A program made the translations under genes and the position numbers. This document shows, piece after piece, positions 25,100-32,757 of a stretch of DNA of 32,819 nt. Source of the DNA: Shewanella algicola (lineage in GTDB: Bacteria; Pseudomonadota; Gammaproteobacteria; Enterobacterales; Shewanellaceae); contig NZ_BMQI01000053.1 of the NCBI RefSeq assembly GCF_014648035.1, positions 1-32,819 on the forward strand. The letters run 5' to 3'. Positions within the stretch are counted from its first letter, which is position 1. Each line of letters starts with the position of its first letter. The notes beneath the pieces were generated by a model. The model had not been told where the DNA came from. It worked only from the letters and a program-made list of their open reading frames with translations, and did not search any database.

Positions 25100-25193
25100 A
25101 TATAGTGCTTACAAAGGCTTTTATTTTTCATGTAGTTACTGTATAAAATAGATACTTTGCAAATTCTTTGCAAAACCACATCAGATAAAGACT

Positions 25194-26477
25194 ATGAGCA
25201 AACAGGTCGAACGACACGATATTTCTGACGAATTATATGTCTACCTACAAGACAATAGCAAACGCTGGTATGCCCGCATCAAAGTAGCTGGTAAGTGGTA
25301 TTCTAAAGCTACTAAGCAGAAAGAAAAAGAAAAAGCCATCGGCATGGCCTATCGGCTTCAAATGGAATACCAATTCATGGCTGACCGTAATATTCTGGTC
25401 AGCACAAAACGCTACCGCGATGTAGCTGAAAAAGCAATTAGCACAATGCAAGAGGCTCTGGATAATGAAACAGGAGCACTTAACTATAAGACTTATATTC
25501 AGGTATTGCGTAAGTACCATATCCCTTTTTTCGACCGTATTTACATTACCTCAATTGATAGTGAAAAGCTGCGTGAGTTTGATAAATGGCGTATTGAACA
25601 ATTCAAGCGCGTCCCTGCCAAATCAACGCTGCTGAATCACAACGCCGCCATGCAGTTGGTATTTAAAGAAGCAGTAGATCATAAATGGATGTTAGCAGCT
25701 CAAGTCCCTCCCCTATCGACCAAAGGTGCGGGATCGCAACGTCGAGCACATTTCTCTCATGAGGAATATGAAAGAGCCTTCGATGCGGTATTAGCACTTG
25801 AGCAAAATAGTATTAGGGAAAAAACCCGTCAAATTCGTGAACTGCTACTCGACTACATGGAATTTGCAGTTAACACAGGTATTCGACCCGGTACGGAAAT
25901 GGAAAGCCTTACATGGGGTGATATCAACATAGACTCGAATGAACACAACATTATCTTCTATATCACTGTGAGAAAAGGTAAAACGGTCAAGCATACCGGT
26001 ATCCGAGAAGTGGTATGCCGTGATGAAATATTCTCCAGCGTTCAAGCATTACGAGAACGATTTCCTAATAGAAAACCTTCAGATAAACTATTTAGACTAG
26101 CGGATGGCTCTTCGAGCAACGAGCTCGGTAAAGCGTTTGAAAAAGCGGTATCGGAAATTGGTTTGAAGTCGTCACCACATGGTGTCAGAACGTTGTACTC
26201 GCTGCGTCATACTTATATTACATGGCAACTGATGTCTGGTGATGTCAACATGGAAGTATTAGCCAAACAGTGTGGAACCAGCATTGCCATGATTGAGCAG
26301 CATTACAGCCATGTTACCCCGAAGATGTACAGTAAAGAGCTATCGGGTGTTGATCTAGGCAAGGAAAAACCCAAAGTAAAAGACAAAAAAACATCTGGCA
26401 GTAAGCAAAATGAAGCAAGGCTTTCTGCACTATTTAAAGAATGGCAAGCCAACTATAAACTGCGCGGCTGTATTTAA
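25194..26477 (+). CDS. Tyrosine recombinase / island integrase
   Basis: Catalyses site-specific integration and excision. The protein (427 aa) has an N-terminal arm-binding-type domain (about 15-65), a SAM-like core-binding domain (about 75-175) and a catalytic domain from about 185. Catalytic residues seen are R231 (TGIRPGTEM), a lysine in RKGK (K261 or K263), R338 (YSLRHTYIT) and nucleophile Y371 (IEQHYSHV). The usual box-II histidine is Y335, and the usual LGH histidine position is T362 (CGTS). Both substitutions occur in island integrases of the GTS type. It reads away from the attachment site. A basic lysine-rich tail follows the catalytic domain. Nothing points to a frameshift or truncation. 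Confidence 0.92.
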   Translation: MSKQVERHDISDELYVYLQDNSKRWYARIKVAGKWYSKATKQKEKEKAIGMAYRLQMEYQFMADRNILVSTKRYRDVAEKAISTMQEALDNETGALNYKTYIQVLRKYHIPFFDRIYITSIDSEKLREFDKWRIEQFKRVPAKSTLLNHNAAMQLVFKEAVDHKWMLAAQVPPLSTKGAGSQRRAHFSHEEYERAFDAVLALEQNSIREKTRQIRELLLDYMEFAVNTGIRPGTEMESLTWGDINIDSNEHNIIFYITVRKGKTVKHTGIREVVCRDEIFSSVQALRERFPNRKPSDKLFRLADGSSSNELGKAFEKAVSEIGLKSSPHGVRTLYSLRHTYITWQLMSGDVNMEVLAKQCGTSIAMIEQHYSHVTPKMYSKELSGVDLGKEKPKVKDKKTSGSKQNEARLSALFKEWQANYKLRGCI

Positions 26478-26698
26478 TTTTTAGACAACGCCTGACCTCC
26501 TACAGATGTTCGGCTCGGCAGTTAGTCACATGAGTTGCTGCCGAATACATCTACAATCTTGTACAATATATCAAGAGTGTTACTTCGCCTATGCTCACTC
26601 TATACTACAGTAAAGCACTCCACATTCTCTTCCAATTTTGATACTGCTAATCCAATATAATGTGTTCCGCTAGTCACTGATATTGTTATTTCTCTCCT

Positions 26699-27259
26699 TT
26701 AGAACTCTGTTTTAGATAACGTTTGAATCGAAAATCGATAGATTGGTCTAAACGAAGTGATATCATCGAATTCCGCTCGTACAATCATGCCTTCAATAAA
26801 CGTCATGATGGATTCGGCCTTTGACTCAGTTAGCTGTTCATCGTAATCAGGGTTATTCGAAATAATCTCCTTGATCAGCCACTTAAACCACTTCTTGTGC
26901 ATAGATGCAGAATCAGCAATTGCGTCATCGGACTCTTTAAATTCTGCCATAGCATGCATAAACATACATCCATGAAAATCCTCTGCACTGAACCACTTAA
27001 AGTGCCAATCAATAAGCGCATCCAATTTTTGTTCCATGCTCATTTCAGATGAGATTACGCCACCAAGCTTATCTTCGAAACGTAAATGTCTCCGAACGAG
27101 AACAGCTAGTATTAATTTATTTTTTGAACCGAAATGACGATACATCGAGGTTTTCGATACACCAGCCGTATCACGAATCAGGTCAACTCCAACAGCGGTG
27201 TATCCATTCGCGTTAAACAAGGATTCGGCAATATTTAATATGTGTTCTTTTGTGCCCAT
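26699..27259 (-). CDS. TetR-family transcriptional regulator
   Basis: A 186-aa regulator with the N-terminal TetR helix-turn-helix (MGTKEHILNIAESLF, then VDLIRDTAGVSKTSMYRHFGSK at about 24-45) and a helical ligand-binding domain with a tryptophan-rich helix (ALIDWHFKWFS). The ATG at 27259 is taken as the start; the frame is also open to a TTG at 27265. It is divergent from the HPP-family membrane protein gene. Two copies of a palindrome lie between them, so it most likely represses both itself and that gene. Downstream (26478-26698) is noncoding; it holds a TCGGCAG/CTGCCGA inverted repeat with no T-tract. Confidence 0.9.
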   Translation of the reverse strand: MGTKEHILNIAESLFNANGYTAVGVDLIRDTAGVSKTSMYRHFGSKNKLILAVLVRRHLRFEDKLGGVISSEMSMEQKLDALIDWHFKWFSAEDFHGCMFMHAMAEFKESDDAIADSASMHKKWFKWLIKEIISNNPDYDEQLTESKAESIMTFIEGMIVRAEFDDITSFRPIYRFSIQTLSKTEF

Positions 27260-27262
27260 TTG

Positions 27263-27286
27263 CAAATTTCCAAATTTCCAAATTTT
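27263..27286. repeat. Octamer tandem repeat over the TetR ribosome binding site
   Basis: CAAATTTC, CAAATTTC, CAAATTTT in a row, directly upstream of the regulator ATG. On the minus strand each full unit carries GGAAATTT, so the repeat supplies the purine-rich segment used for ribosome binding. Confidence 0.7.
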
Positions 27287-27311
27287 TAAAATAAAACAGT
27301 TGCATGGAGTG

Positions 27312-27351
27312 TACAGATCTGTATCATTCCTAAAAGGTACAGATCTGTACC
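27312..27351. promoter_or_regulatory. Two palindromic operators between tetR-like and HPP genes
   Basis: TACAGATCTGTA (27312-27323) and GGTACAGATCTGTACC (27336-27351) share the same 12-bp core and are each perfect palindromes. Centre-to-centre distance is 26 bp. Dyads of this size in a divergent tetR promoter region are the expected binding sites of the regulator. Confidence 0.8.
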
Positions 27352-27406
27352 TAAATGTAATGTATCACAAATTTGAGATATATCGTTATTTTTTGAGGAA
27401 TTAATT

Positions 27407-27928
27407 ATGAGCAAACTAAAAGGCGGCGGCTCGCTTCCACCACGCCCCTCACTACTCCAACTTTTAAAAGGTTTAATTGGCGGTACACTTGGAATTCTTT
27501 GTTTATGTCTTCTTGGTCAGTACTCAGAAGTTCCTTGGCTAATGGCACCATTCGGCGCCACATGCGTTATCCTGTTTGCCGCACCAACATCCCCTCTTGC
27601 ACAGCCAAGAAATGTTATCGGTGGTCATTTTATCGCGGCATCTGTCGGTCTAGCAGCACTCTACGGACTGGGTGATTCATACATTACTATGTCTGTGGCA
27701 GTCGGCGTCGCAATCATGGCTATGCAATTTTTGCGTGCGGTACACCCACCGGCTGGGGCAAACCCAATCGTTATCATTCTTGCGGGTAAGTCCGCGGTCA
27801 GTCTGAGTTTCTTAGTTACTCCAGTTCTTGTTGGTAGCGTACTGCTGGTTGTTATTGCGTCTCTTGTAAACAACTACGGCGTAAAAGATGGCTGGCCGGT
27901 CTACTGGCACGGATTTGGTAAAAAATAA
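27407..27928 (+). CDS. HPP-family integral membrane protein
   Basis: A 173-aa inner-membrane protein with four hydrophobic segments (about 20-40, 45-62, 75-105, 130-155). It carries the signature HPPAGANPI that names the HPP family, at about residue 112. Some HPP proteins have been linked to nitrite transport in chloroplasts and cyanobacteria, but the bacterial role is mostly unknown. GAGGA eight bases before the ATG supports the start. The C-terminal tail (VKDGWPVYWHGFGKK) is the usual short hydrophilic end. The stop is followed by further in-frame stops (TAA four times, then TAG). It is probably controlled by the divergent TetR-family regulator. Confidence 0.88.
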   Translation: MSKLKGGGSLPPRPSLLQLLKGLIGGTLGILCLCLLGQYSEVPWLMAPFGATCVILFAAPTSPLAQPRNVIGGHFIAASVGLAALYGLGDSYITMSVAVGVAIMAMQFLRAVHPPAGANPIVIILAGKSAVSLSFLVTPVLVGSVLLVVIASLVNNYGVKDGWPVYWHGFGKK

Positions 27929-28596
27929 TAATAATAATAGCGATGCCTTTACTAACGTTATCTCTATCCGAGATGTAGGATAAAAACACGCTAGCAAAAA
28001 GCGCTGAAGCATTCACCGACGTTACATAACGGCTTCTAAATAAAGAGCCATGTGTAATAAGGTTGGACATCAATACGGCATAAATGCACTTACCAGGAAA
28101 AACCTACAAGCAGCTTTACATACAGTCAGACATCTCAAAAATAGAAGGCAATGTCAATTATCAATCATTACATTGCCGTCAACCCTGTGGGGATATGACG
28201 ATTTATCATTAAAATCACGCAAATTAAGGAAATAAAAATTGAAATTACAATACCACCTGAAATTATCTAGATTTTTAGAAGTCAATAATTTGGGAATAGA
28301 TTACGAAATAACTCGAGGTTAGATCCATGTGAAAACGAAAAACATAACGTAAAGCTCAGATTTTTATGCATTTTTTATTTTATTTTATTTATAATTGGCT
28401 AAAATAAATTCATGACCTTGTCTTGGGTAGCTTGAGGTATTGGCAAAACTAGACAAGGTGATTTTTTGGGGAGGGAATTTAATATTACTGATTTTAACTT
28501 GTTTTACTTATGGCAGAAACTAAAACGTTATGGTGTGCCTGAGGCACGATAATTATACACAGAGTTTTCAAATTCTATCGTTTCCAATTATTCCTA
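27929..28596. other. Noncoding stretch between the HPP gene and apbE
   Basis: 668 bp, very AT-rich around 28370-28410, with no gene I can support on either strand. ACCTTGTCT (28415-28423) and AGACAAGGT (28451-28459) form a 9-bp inverted repeat with a 27-nt spacer. GATTTTTT follows on the plus strand, so it could be a long-loop terminator. This may be scar DNA from past rearrangements in the island. Confidence 0.45.
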
Positions 28597-29625
28597 TTAC
28601 AGCCCTCGTATTGATAAGTAGGGAGATATGCTCTTGCTGAAATGGGTCTTCAACCCAGTGTTCGTCTGTTCGATAAGCATGACCGGCAGCCCGATTGCAT
28701 TGGCAATATTTATCGACTGTTCTACACTCAATATCATCATCGCAGTCGCAAAACCATCGGCTACGGCGCACTGTTGGTGAAGCACTGTCGCCGAAACCAG
28801 ACTATTTTCAGCCGGTATCCCGGTTGTCGGATCGATAATGTGACTCAACTGTCTATCACCGCTCTCGATATAATTAACATAGCTACCCGAGGTCGCCATA
28901 GACATATCTTTAAGATTGATCAGTTGCTGTATCTCCAGGCTAAACTTCTCTGGACGAGTAACAGCAACGATCCAGTCTCTGCCTCTGACACCAACTCCGC
29001 GAGTCCGCACCTCTCCGCCTATCTCGACCAGATAATTAAGTAGACCCGCACCATCGAGTACCTTGGCAACACGATCCACGCCATATCCTTTCGCCACAGC
29101 CGAAGGATTTATCTCTAGCCCTCGAATCACTTTCGTAATGGCTTTCGAGCTCAGGGTAAATCCATCCATGCCTGTTTTCGATCGAGCCAACTCCAGCTGA
29201 CCACGATCTTTATTCTGCAGATCTCTGGCCTTAACACCAAACCCCCAGAACTCAATCACTGGCCCTAATGTCACATCGAATGCCCCATAGGTTTGTGAAG
29301 ATATCGTCTTTGAAATCTGTAATACATCCCTTAGACGCTCAGATACCAGAATAGGGTTTCCAGTATCATTTAAATTCAATATAGATATTTCAGAATCTGA
29401 ACGGTAAACTGACAGAGCGCTATTCACTCGCTCCAGTTCCTGTTCCACTAATACCTTTATCTGCTGTTGCGTTGCTAGATTATTCTGCAGGCGAAACTGT
29501 ATCGTGTAGGTCGTCCCCATCGTATTACCGGTTATCTGATCGATATTGATATGCGCCCATGCCCGAGACTGGAACATATATGACACCAACAAGCACATCG
29601 TTAGGAGTTTCACACAAAGTTTCAT
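28597..29625 (-). CDS. apbE: Exported ApbE-type FAD:protein FMN transferase
   Basis: Periplasmic enzyme that attaches FMN from FAD to a Ser/Thr of target flavoproteins. The ATG at 29625 is chosen because GAAGG lies eight bases before it and gives a signal peptide (MKLCVKLLTMCLLV ending RAWA). The frame also opens at 29655 with no ribosome site. The length is 342 aa. ApbE landmarks in order are GNTMGTTY (33-40), YRSDSEIS, NPSAVAKGYGVD (173-184), YLVEIGGEVR (198-207), SHIIDPTTGIP (261-271) and CAVADGFATA (286-295). The last two contain Mg-binding acidic residues in this family. It lies 89 bp downstream of urdA, whose product has the target motif. Confidence 0.92.
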   Translation of the reverse strand: MKLCVKLLTMCLLVSYMFQSRAWAHINIDQITGNTMGTTYTIQFRLQNNLATQQQIKVLVEQELERVNSALSVYRSDSEISILNLNDTGNPILVSERLRDVLQISKTISSQTYGAFDVTLGPVIEFWGFGVKARDLQNKDRGQLELARSKTGMDGFTLSSKAITKVIRGLEINPSAVAKGYGVDRVAKVLDGAGLLNYLVEIGGEVRTRGVGVRGRDWIVAVTRPEKFSLEIQQLINLKDMSMATSGSYVNYIESGDRQLSHIIDPTTGIPAENSLVSATVLHQQCAVADGFATAMMILSVEQSINIANAIGLPVMLIEQTNTGLKTHFSKSISPYLSIRGL

Positions 29626-29714
29626 ATTAGCCTTCAAAACATTCCCTATACTCATAATAAAATATTCCGCTCACTAAGTTGAACGGAATACTTATTTTAA
29701 GCAGAAGCTATCGA

Positions 29715-31469
29715 TTATTGTGCGGCAGCTTCTTTACCTGCAATACGGCCAAACACGGTAATATCGGTAATGGCATTACCACCCAAGCGGTTCGAACCAT
29801 GGGTCATACCGGTAACTTCACCAGCTGCGAATAAACCAGCAATAACCTTACCTTGTGTATCTAGTACACGAGTGTGGGTATCTGTCATCAAGCCACCCAT
29901 AGTGTGGTGTACAGAGGGCTTAGCCACCAGCATATAGAATGGAGGCTTCATGATAGTTTTTAGTCCGCCACGATGATGGAACTCTTTATCATCACCCGCT
30001 TTAGCAAACTGATTTACACGTCCAACCTGAGCCATCAGCGCTTTTTCATCAACACCGAACTTTTGAGCCAACTCTTCGATTGAGTCTGCCTTAAACATCA
30101 TGCCTTTACGGTTAAGCTCGGCGAACTCATCCTTATGCACACCGACAACACCGGCAATATCTTCAATCTCACTCCCCCAAAGTACATAAGTCTGCTGATC
30201 GGTCTGGGCCAGAATTGCACGGCTGATAACATCACGACGCTCTAGTTCTTCGACGAAACGATGACCTTCCTTATTCACCAGCAAGGCACCGAAGAAGCGC
30301 GAGTCGGCGATCAAAGAGATCACTCCGCTATCGATATGACAGATAGGATAAGTCTGGATAGACTTCATGTTATGTGTTTGAGCGTTAAGCTTCTCGGCCA
30401 TCACGATACCGTCACCCATGATCCCACGAGCATTAGTTGTACCGTAGCGGCTATCCAGTTCAGGGACATACTTGGTGCGCATAGCAACATTAGCACCAAA
30501 ACCACCGGTTGCCATGATCACGCCACGCTTGGCGTAATAAGTGAGTTGCTGTCCATTCTTCTCAGCTTCAACACCGATCACTCGTCCATTTTGATCTTTA
30601 ATCAGCGCTGTTGCTGTCGTACGGGTATGGATAGGGATCTGCAGTTCATCGGTTTTTGCCATAAACTTACTGATCCACTCCGCGCCAGTATGGTTACGTG
30701 GGATCAGTGCACGCTTAACGCTGTGACCACCAAATTGGAATAGCTGATCCTTGTAAAAATCAACCTTAATATAATCCCTTAGCCACTCTGCGGCTGGTAA
30801 TGCTTGCTCGGCCAAAATCTGTACCATCTCAGGATCACCCAAATAGTCACCGCCCTTTAGGGTATCCTTGACAAACAGATCGATACTGTCTTCGATGCCC
30901 ATCTTCTTCTGGATCCAGTTACCTGGCACGTTCATCTGACCACCGGTGATCAAGCTGTTACCACCAACCGTTGGCATTTTTTCGATAATCACTACGCTAG
31001 CACCAGCATTTTTAGCCGTGATCGCGGCGCTGAAACCTGCACCGCCTGAACCTATGATAACGACATCGAAATTTTGTTCACTGGCAACTAGTTCTGCCGA
31101 TTTATCACTGCTCTTGACCATACCGGCAACTAAGGTAACGCCTGCGGTGGTAAGAGAGCTCTCAACAGCCTTTCTAAATGCACCACTGGTGATCGTCGCG
31201 CCACTGATGCCATCGACCTCGGTACTGTTATTGGCAATCATTGCATCTTTCATTTCGGTAAATACCGACGCCGCCAATACCTTATTTTCATTCTGTTTCA
31301 GGATGCTGATATCGACCAACTTGCCATTTTCAGTTTCGGTCTGAACCTGAATTTCTCCATGCTTACCGAATGCAGAACCTTCGCTCTTCGTTAACTGGTC
31401 GCTCTCTTTAAGTGAGCAGCCCATTACCAGAGCGACAATTGCACTGGCGATAATTGTTTTTTTAATCAC
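29715..31469 (-). CDS. urdA: Urocanate reductase-type FMN/FAD lipoprotein
   Basis: A respiratory reductase (584 aa, GTG start with AGGAA eight bases upstream) that would convert urocanate to imidazole propionate. A lipoprotein signal ends LVMGC (C18). The FMN-binding domain (about 35-115) has the flavinylation motif SGATITS (89-95), then the fumarate-reductase-type FAD domain from GSGGAG (140-145). There is no heme domain. The active site keeps R412 (ERRDVIS), H521 (SVHHTMGG) and R561 (SNRLGGNA). The fumarate-specific HPT histidine is Y374 (QTYPICH), and the Thr-Glu pair is A388-D389. Tyr and Asp at these places mark urocanate reductases. Numbering runs one ahead of what I recall for Shewanella oneidensis UrdA. 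An apbE follows, as FMN attachment requires. Confidence 0.85.
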   Translation of the reverse strand: MIKKTIIASAIVALVMGCSLKESDQLTKSEGSAFGKHGEIQVQTETENGKLVDISILKQNENKVLAASVFTEMKDAMIANNSTEVDGISGATITSGAFRKAVESSLTTAGVTLVAGMVKSSDKSAELVASEQNFDVVIIGSGGAGFSAAITAKNAGASVVIIEKMPTVGGNSLITGGQMNVPGNWIQKKMGIEDSIDLFVKDTLKGGDYLGDPEMVQILAEQALPAAEWLRDYIKVDFYKDQLFQFGGHSVKRALIPRNHTGAEWISKFMAKTDELQIPIHTRTTATALIKDQNGRVIGVEAEKNGQQLTYYAKRGVIMATGGFGANVAMRTKYVPELDSRYGTTNARGIMGDGIVMAEKLNAQTHNMKSIQTYPICHIDSGVISLIADSRFFGALLVNKEGHRFVEELERRDVISRAILAQTDQQTYVLWGSEIEDIAGVVGVHKDEFAELNRKGMMFKADSIEELAQKFGVDEKALMAQVGRVNQFAKAGDDKEFHHRGGLKTIMKPPFYMLVAKPSVHHTMGGLMTDTHTRVLDTQGKVIAGLFAAGEVTGMTHGSNRLGGNAITDITVFGRIAGKEAAAQ

Positions 31470-31498
31470 TTTATTATTCCTATTAGATCAATCCGATA

Positions 31499-32245
31499 TT
31501 AGAAGGTAAAACCAACCGCTACGCCATATTCGATGCCATCATTAGGCGCTGATCCCCAGCTATCGAAATGGGTCATGTGCAACTTGGTATAGAATGACTC
31601 CGTCATACTTGTCTTTAATGTGGTGATGAGCTGATGTCCGTAGCTGTCATAACCTAAGGTGCTCATATGGTCTTCATCACGGTCGATCTGCCCTTCATAG
31701 TTGACAGATAACGAATGCTTAAGCCCCATTGCAGAAAATGGGTAACTGGCATTAATCACCGCGGCATAACCACTAATCCCATCGAAACTTTCCCCGGTTG
31801 GATCAAAATGAGCAACAGAGTAGTTCAGACCGATACCGGCATTGATAAAGAGATCGCCATACTTACGGTTAGTGGTCACACCCAGATATAGGTTGTCTTC
31901 CATCACTGTACGGTTAGAGACCAAGAAATTCTGTCCCCATAAGTTGTAACTTGTATCAGAGATCTGCTTATCAATAATAAACAGGGACTTTACGGTCAGC
32001 TTTCCATCTGCACCGTGTTGAGCTTCTTTCACCTCACCCGGGTTCTCAAGCTTCACATAAGCCAATAGCGTGCCCCAGTCTGCTTTATTGAAATGTGTCA
32101 ATTTAACAAAAGGTTGGTCATATGCCCCACCGTTATCAGACTTTGTATCAGAGGTGTACGCCTTATATCCCAAATCGACTGATGTTGCTGACATTGCAGG
32201 TGCTATCACTAAAGCGGCTAATGCTGTGACAAGTTGCTTTTTCAT
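31499..32245 (-). CDS. Outer-membrane beta-barrel protein, Tsx/OmpK-like
   Basis: Probably a small outer-membrane channel. The ATG at 32245 is preferred, with AAGGA upstream and a standard signal peptide (MKKQLVTALAALVIAPAMSA). The open frame extends ten codons further without a ribosome site. The mature part (about 228 aa) shows alternating hydrophobic strands, many aromatic residues, and a C-terminal phenylalanine (VAVGFTF) as barrels require. The pattern (KADWGTLLAYVKLENPG, LFINAGIGLNYSV) resembles nucleoside-channel Tsx/OmpK-type barrels; this family call is moderate. It is the first gene of the operon with urdA (29 bp gap) and apbE, so it may let urocanate or its product cross the outer membrane. 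Confidence 0.75.
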   Translation of the reverse strand: MKKQLVTALAALVIAPAMSATSVDLGYKAYTSDTKSDNGGAYDQPFVKLTHFNKADWGTLLAYVKLENPGEVKEAQHGADGKLTVKSLFIIDKQISDTSYNLWGQNFLVSNRTVMEDNLYLGVTTNRKYGDLFINAGIGLNYSVAHFDPTGESFDGISGYAAVINASYPFSAMGLKHSLSVNYEGQIDRDEDHMSTLGYDSYGHQLITTLKTSMTESFYTKLHMTHFDSWGSAPNDGIEYGVAVGFTF

Positions 32246-32415
32246 CAAAATATTCCTTATTTGTAAGATTTCCATATAGGATAAATGAATAATTAATATT
32301 CTTTGTGAGCCAGATCTTGTAATAGTTTTAGTTCATTTAATGTGTGTGGGTTAGAGAAGTAAAACTGCCAAAAATACGTTTAAATATAAAAATGAAAATA
32401 TATAAATAATAACTA

Positions 32416-32476
32416 TGTGAAAATTACGTCAAAATAAAAAGTATCGAAATATTACTTTGTGAAAATTACGTAAAAA
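32416..32476. promoter_or_regulatory. Two direct repeats upstream of the urdA operon
   Basis: TGTGAAAATTACGTCAAAA (32416-32434) and TGTGAAAATTACGTAAAAA (32458-32476) differ at one base and are 42 bp apart start to start, close to four DNA turns. They lie about 170-230 bp upstream of the barrel-protein start, so they are candidate activator or repressor sites for the operon. The surrounding 32246-32570 is noncoding and very AT-rich. Confidence 0.6.
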
Positions 32477-32633
32477 CATCGAACGTCATAAATATATATA
32501 TATAAGCCATAAATAAAAATTAAGTCACTTATTAAATAAGTAACATTTAAATCTAAATATAAGAATAAATATGGAATTAACAGTCAGTGATAAGAATAAA
32601 CTTTTAGAGAGGGTGTTAAGACAATGAAGTGCG

Positions 32634-32757
32634 GTAACCGTCTAGCGAACCACACCTCGCATCGTTAATCTGCCTATTTGAAAATACCTGCTCAATGATA
32701 AATTCGGAGTAGGTGATGAAAACATACAGAACAGCGGCACAGTGGTTAGCGCTACTT
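32634..32757 (+). mobile_element. Left-end remnant of an IS66-family element
   Basis: Begins GTAACCGTCTAGCG, like IS66-family terminal repeats that start GTAA. At 32716 a GGAG-preceded ATG opens MKTYRTAAQWLALLE, which reads as the N-terminus of an IS66 accessory protein TnpA (RTAxQWxxLL). The similarity ends there, and the frame stops at 32781. The rest of the element is missing or displaced. Confidence 0.5.

Noticed and set aside
24931..25140. Plus-strand open frame running through the terminator and tRNA fragment (containing VPVGGLEPPR)
   Set aside because: This is the well-known false reading of tRNA antisense sequence. The tRNA and its terminator explain the DNA, and there is no start codon with a ribosome site.
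28050..28235. 61-codon plus-strand ORF between the HPP gene and apbE
   Set aside because: No ribosome binding site, no recognisable domain and biased composition; it looks like chance.
29715..31469. Fumarate reductase / flavocytochrome c
   Set aside because: No heme-binding CxxCH motifs, and the fumarate-specific His and Thr-Glu positions are Tyr and Ala-Asp, as in urocanate reductases.
32304..32319. TGTGAGCCAGATCTTG as a CRP site upstream of the barrel-protein gene
   Set aside because: Only the left half matches the consensus; the right half is poor.
32571..32627. Tiny ORF MELTVSDKNKLLERVLRQ, possibly the start of a regulator cut by the IS66 element
   Set aside because: Only 18 codons, no good ribosome site, and the stop lies before the proposed IS end. 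There is no basis for a family.
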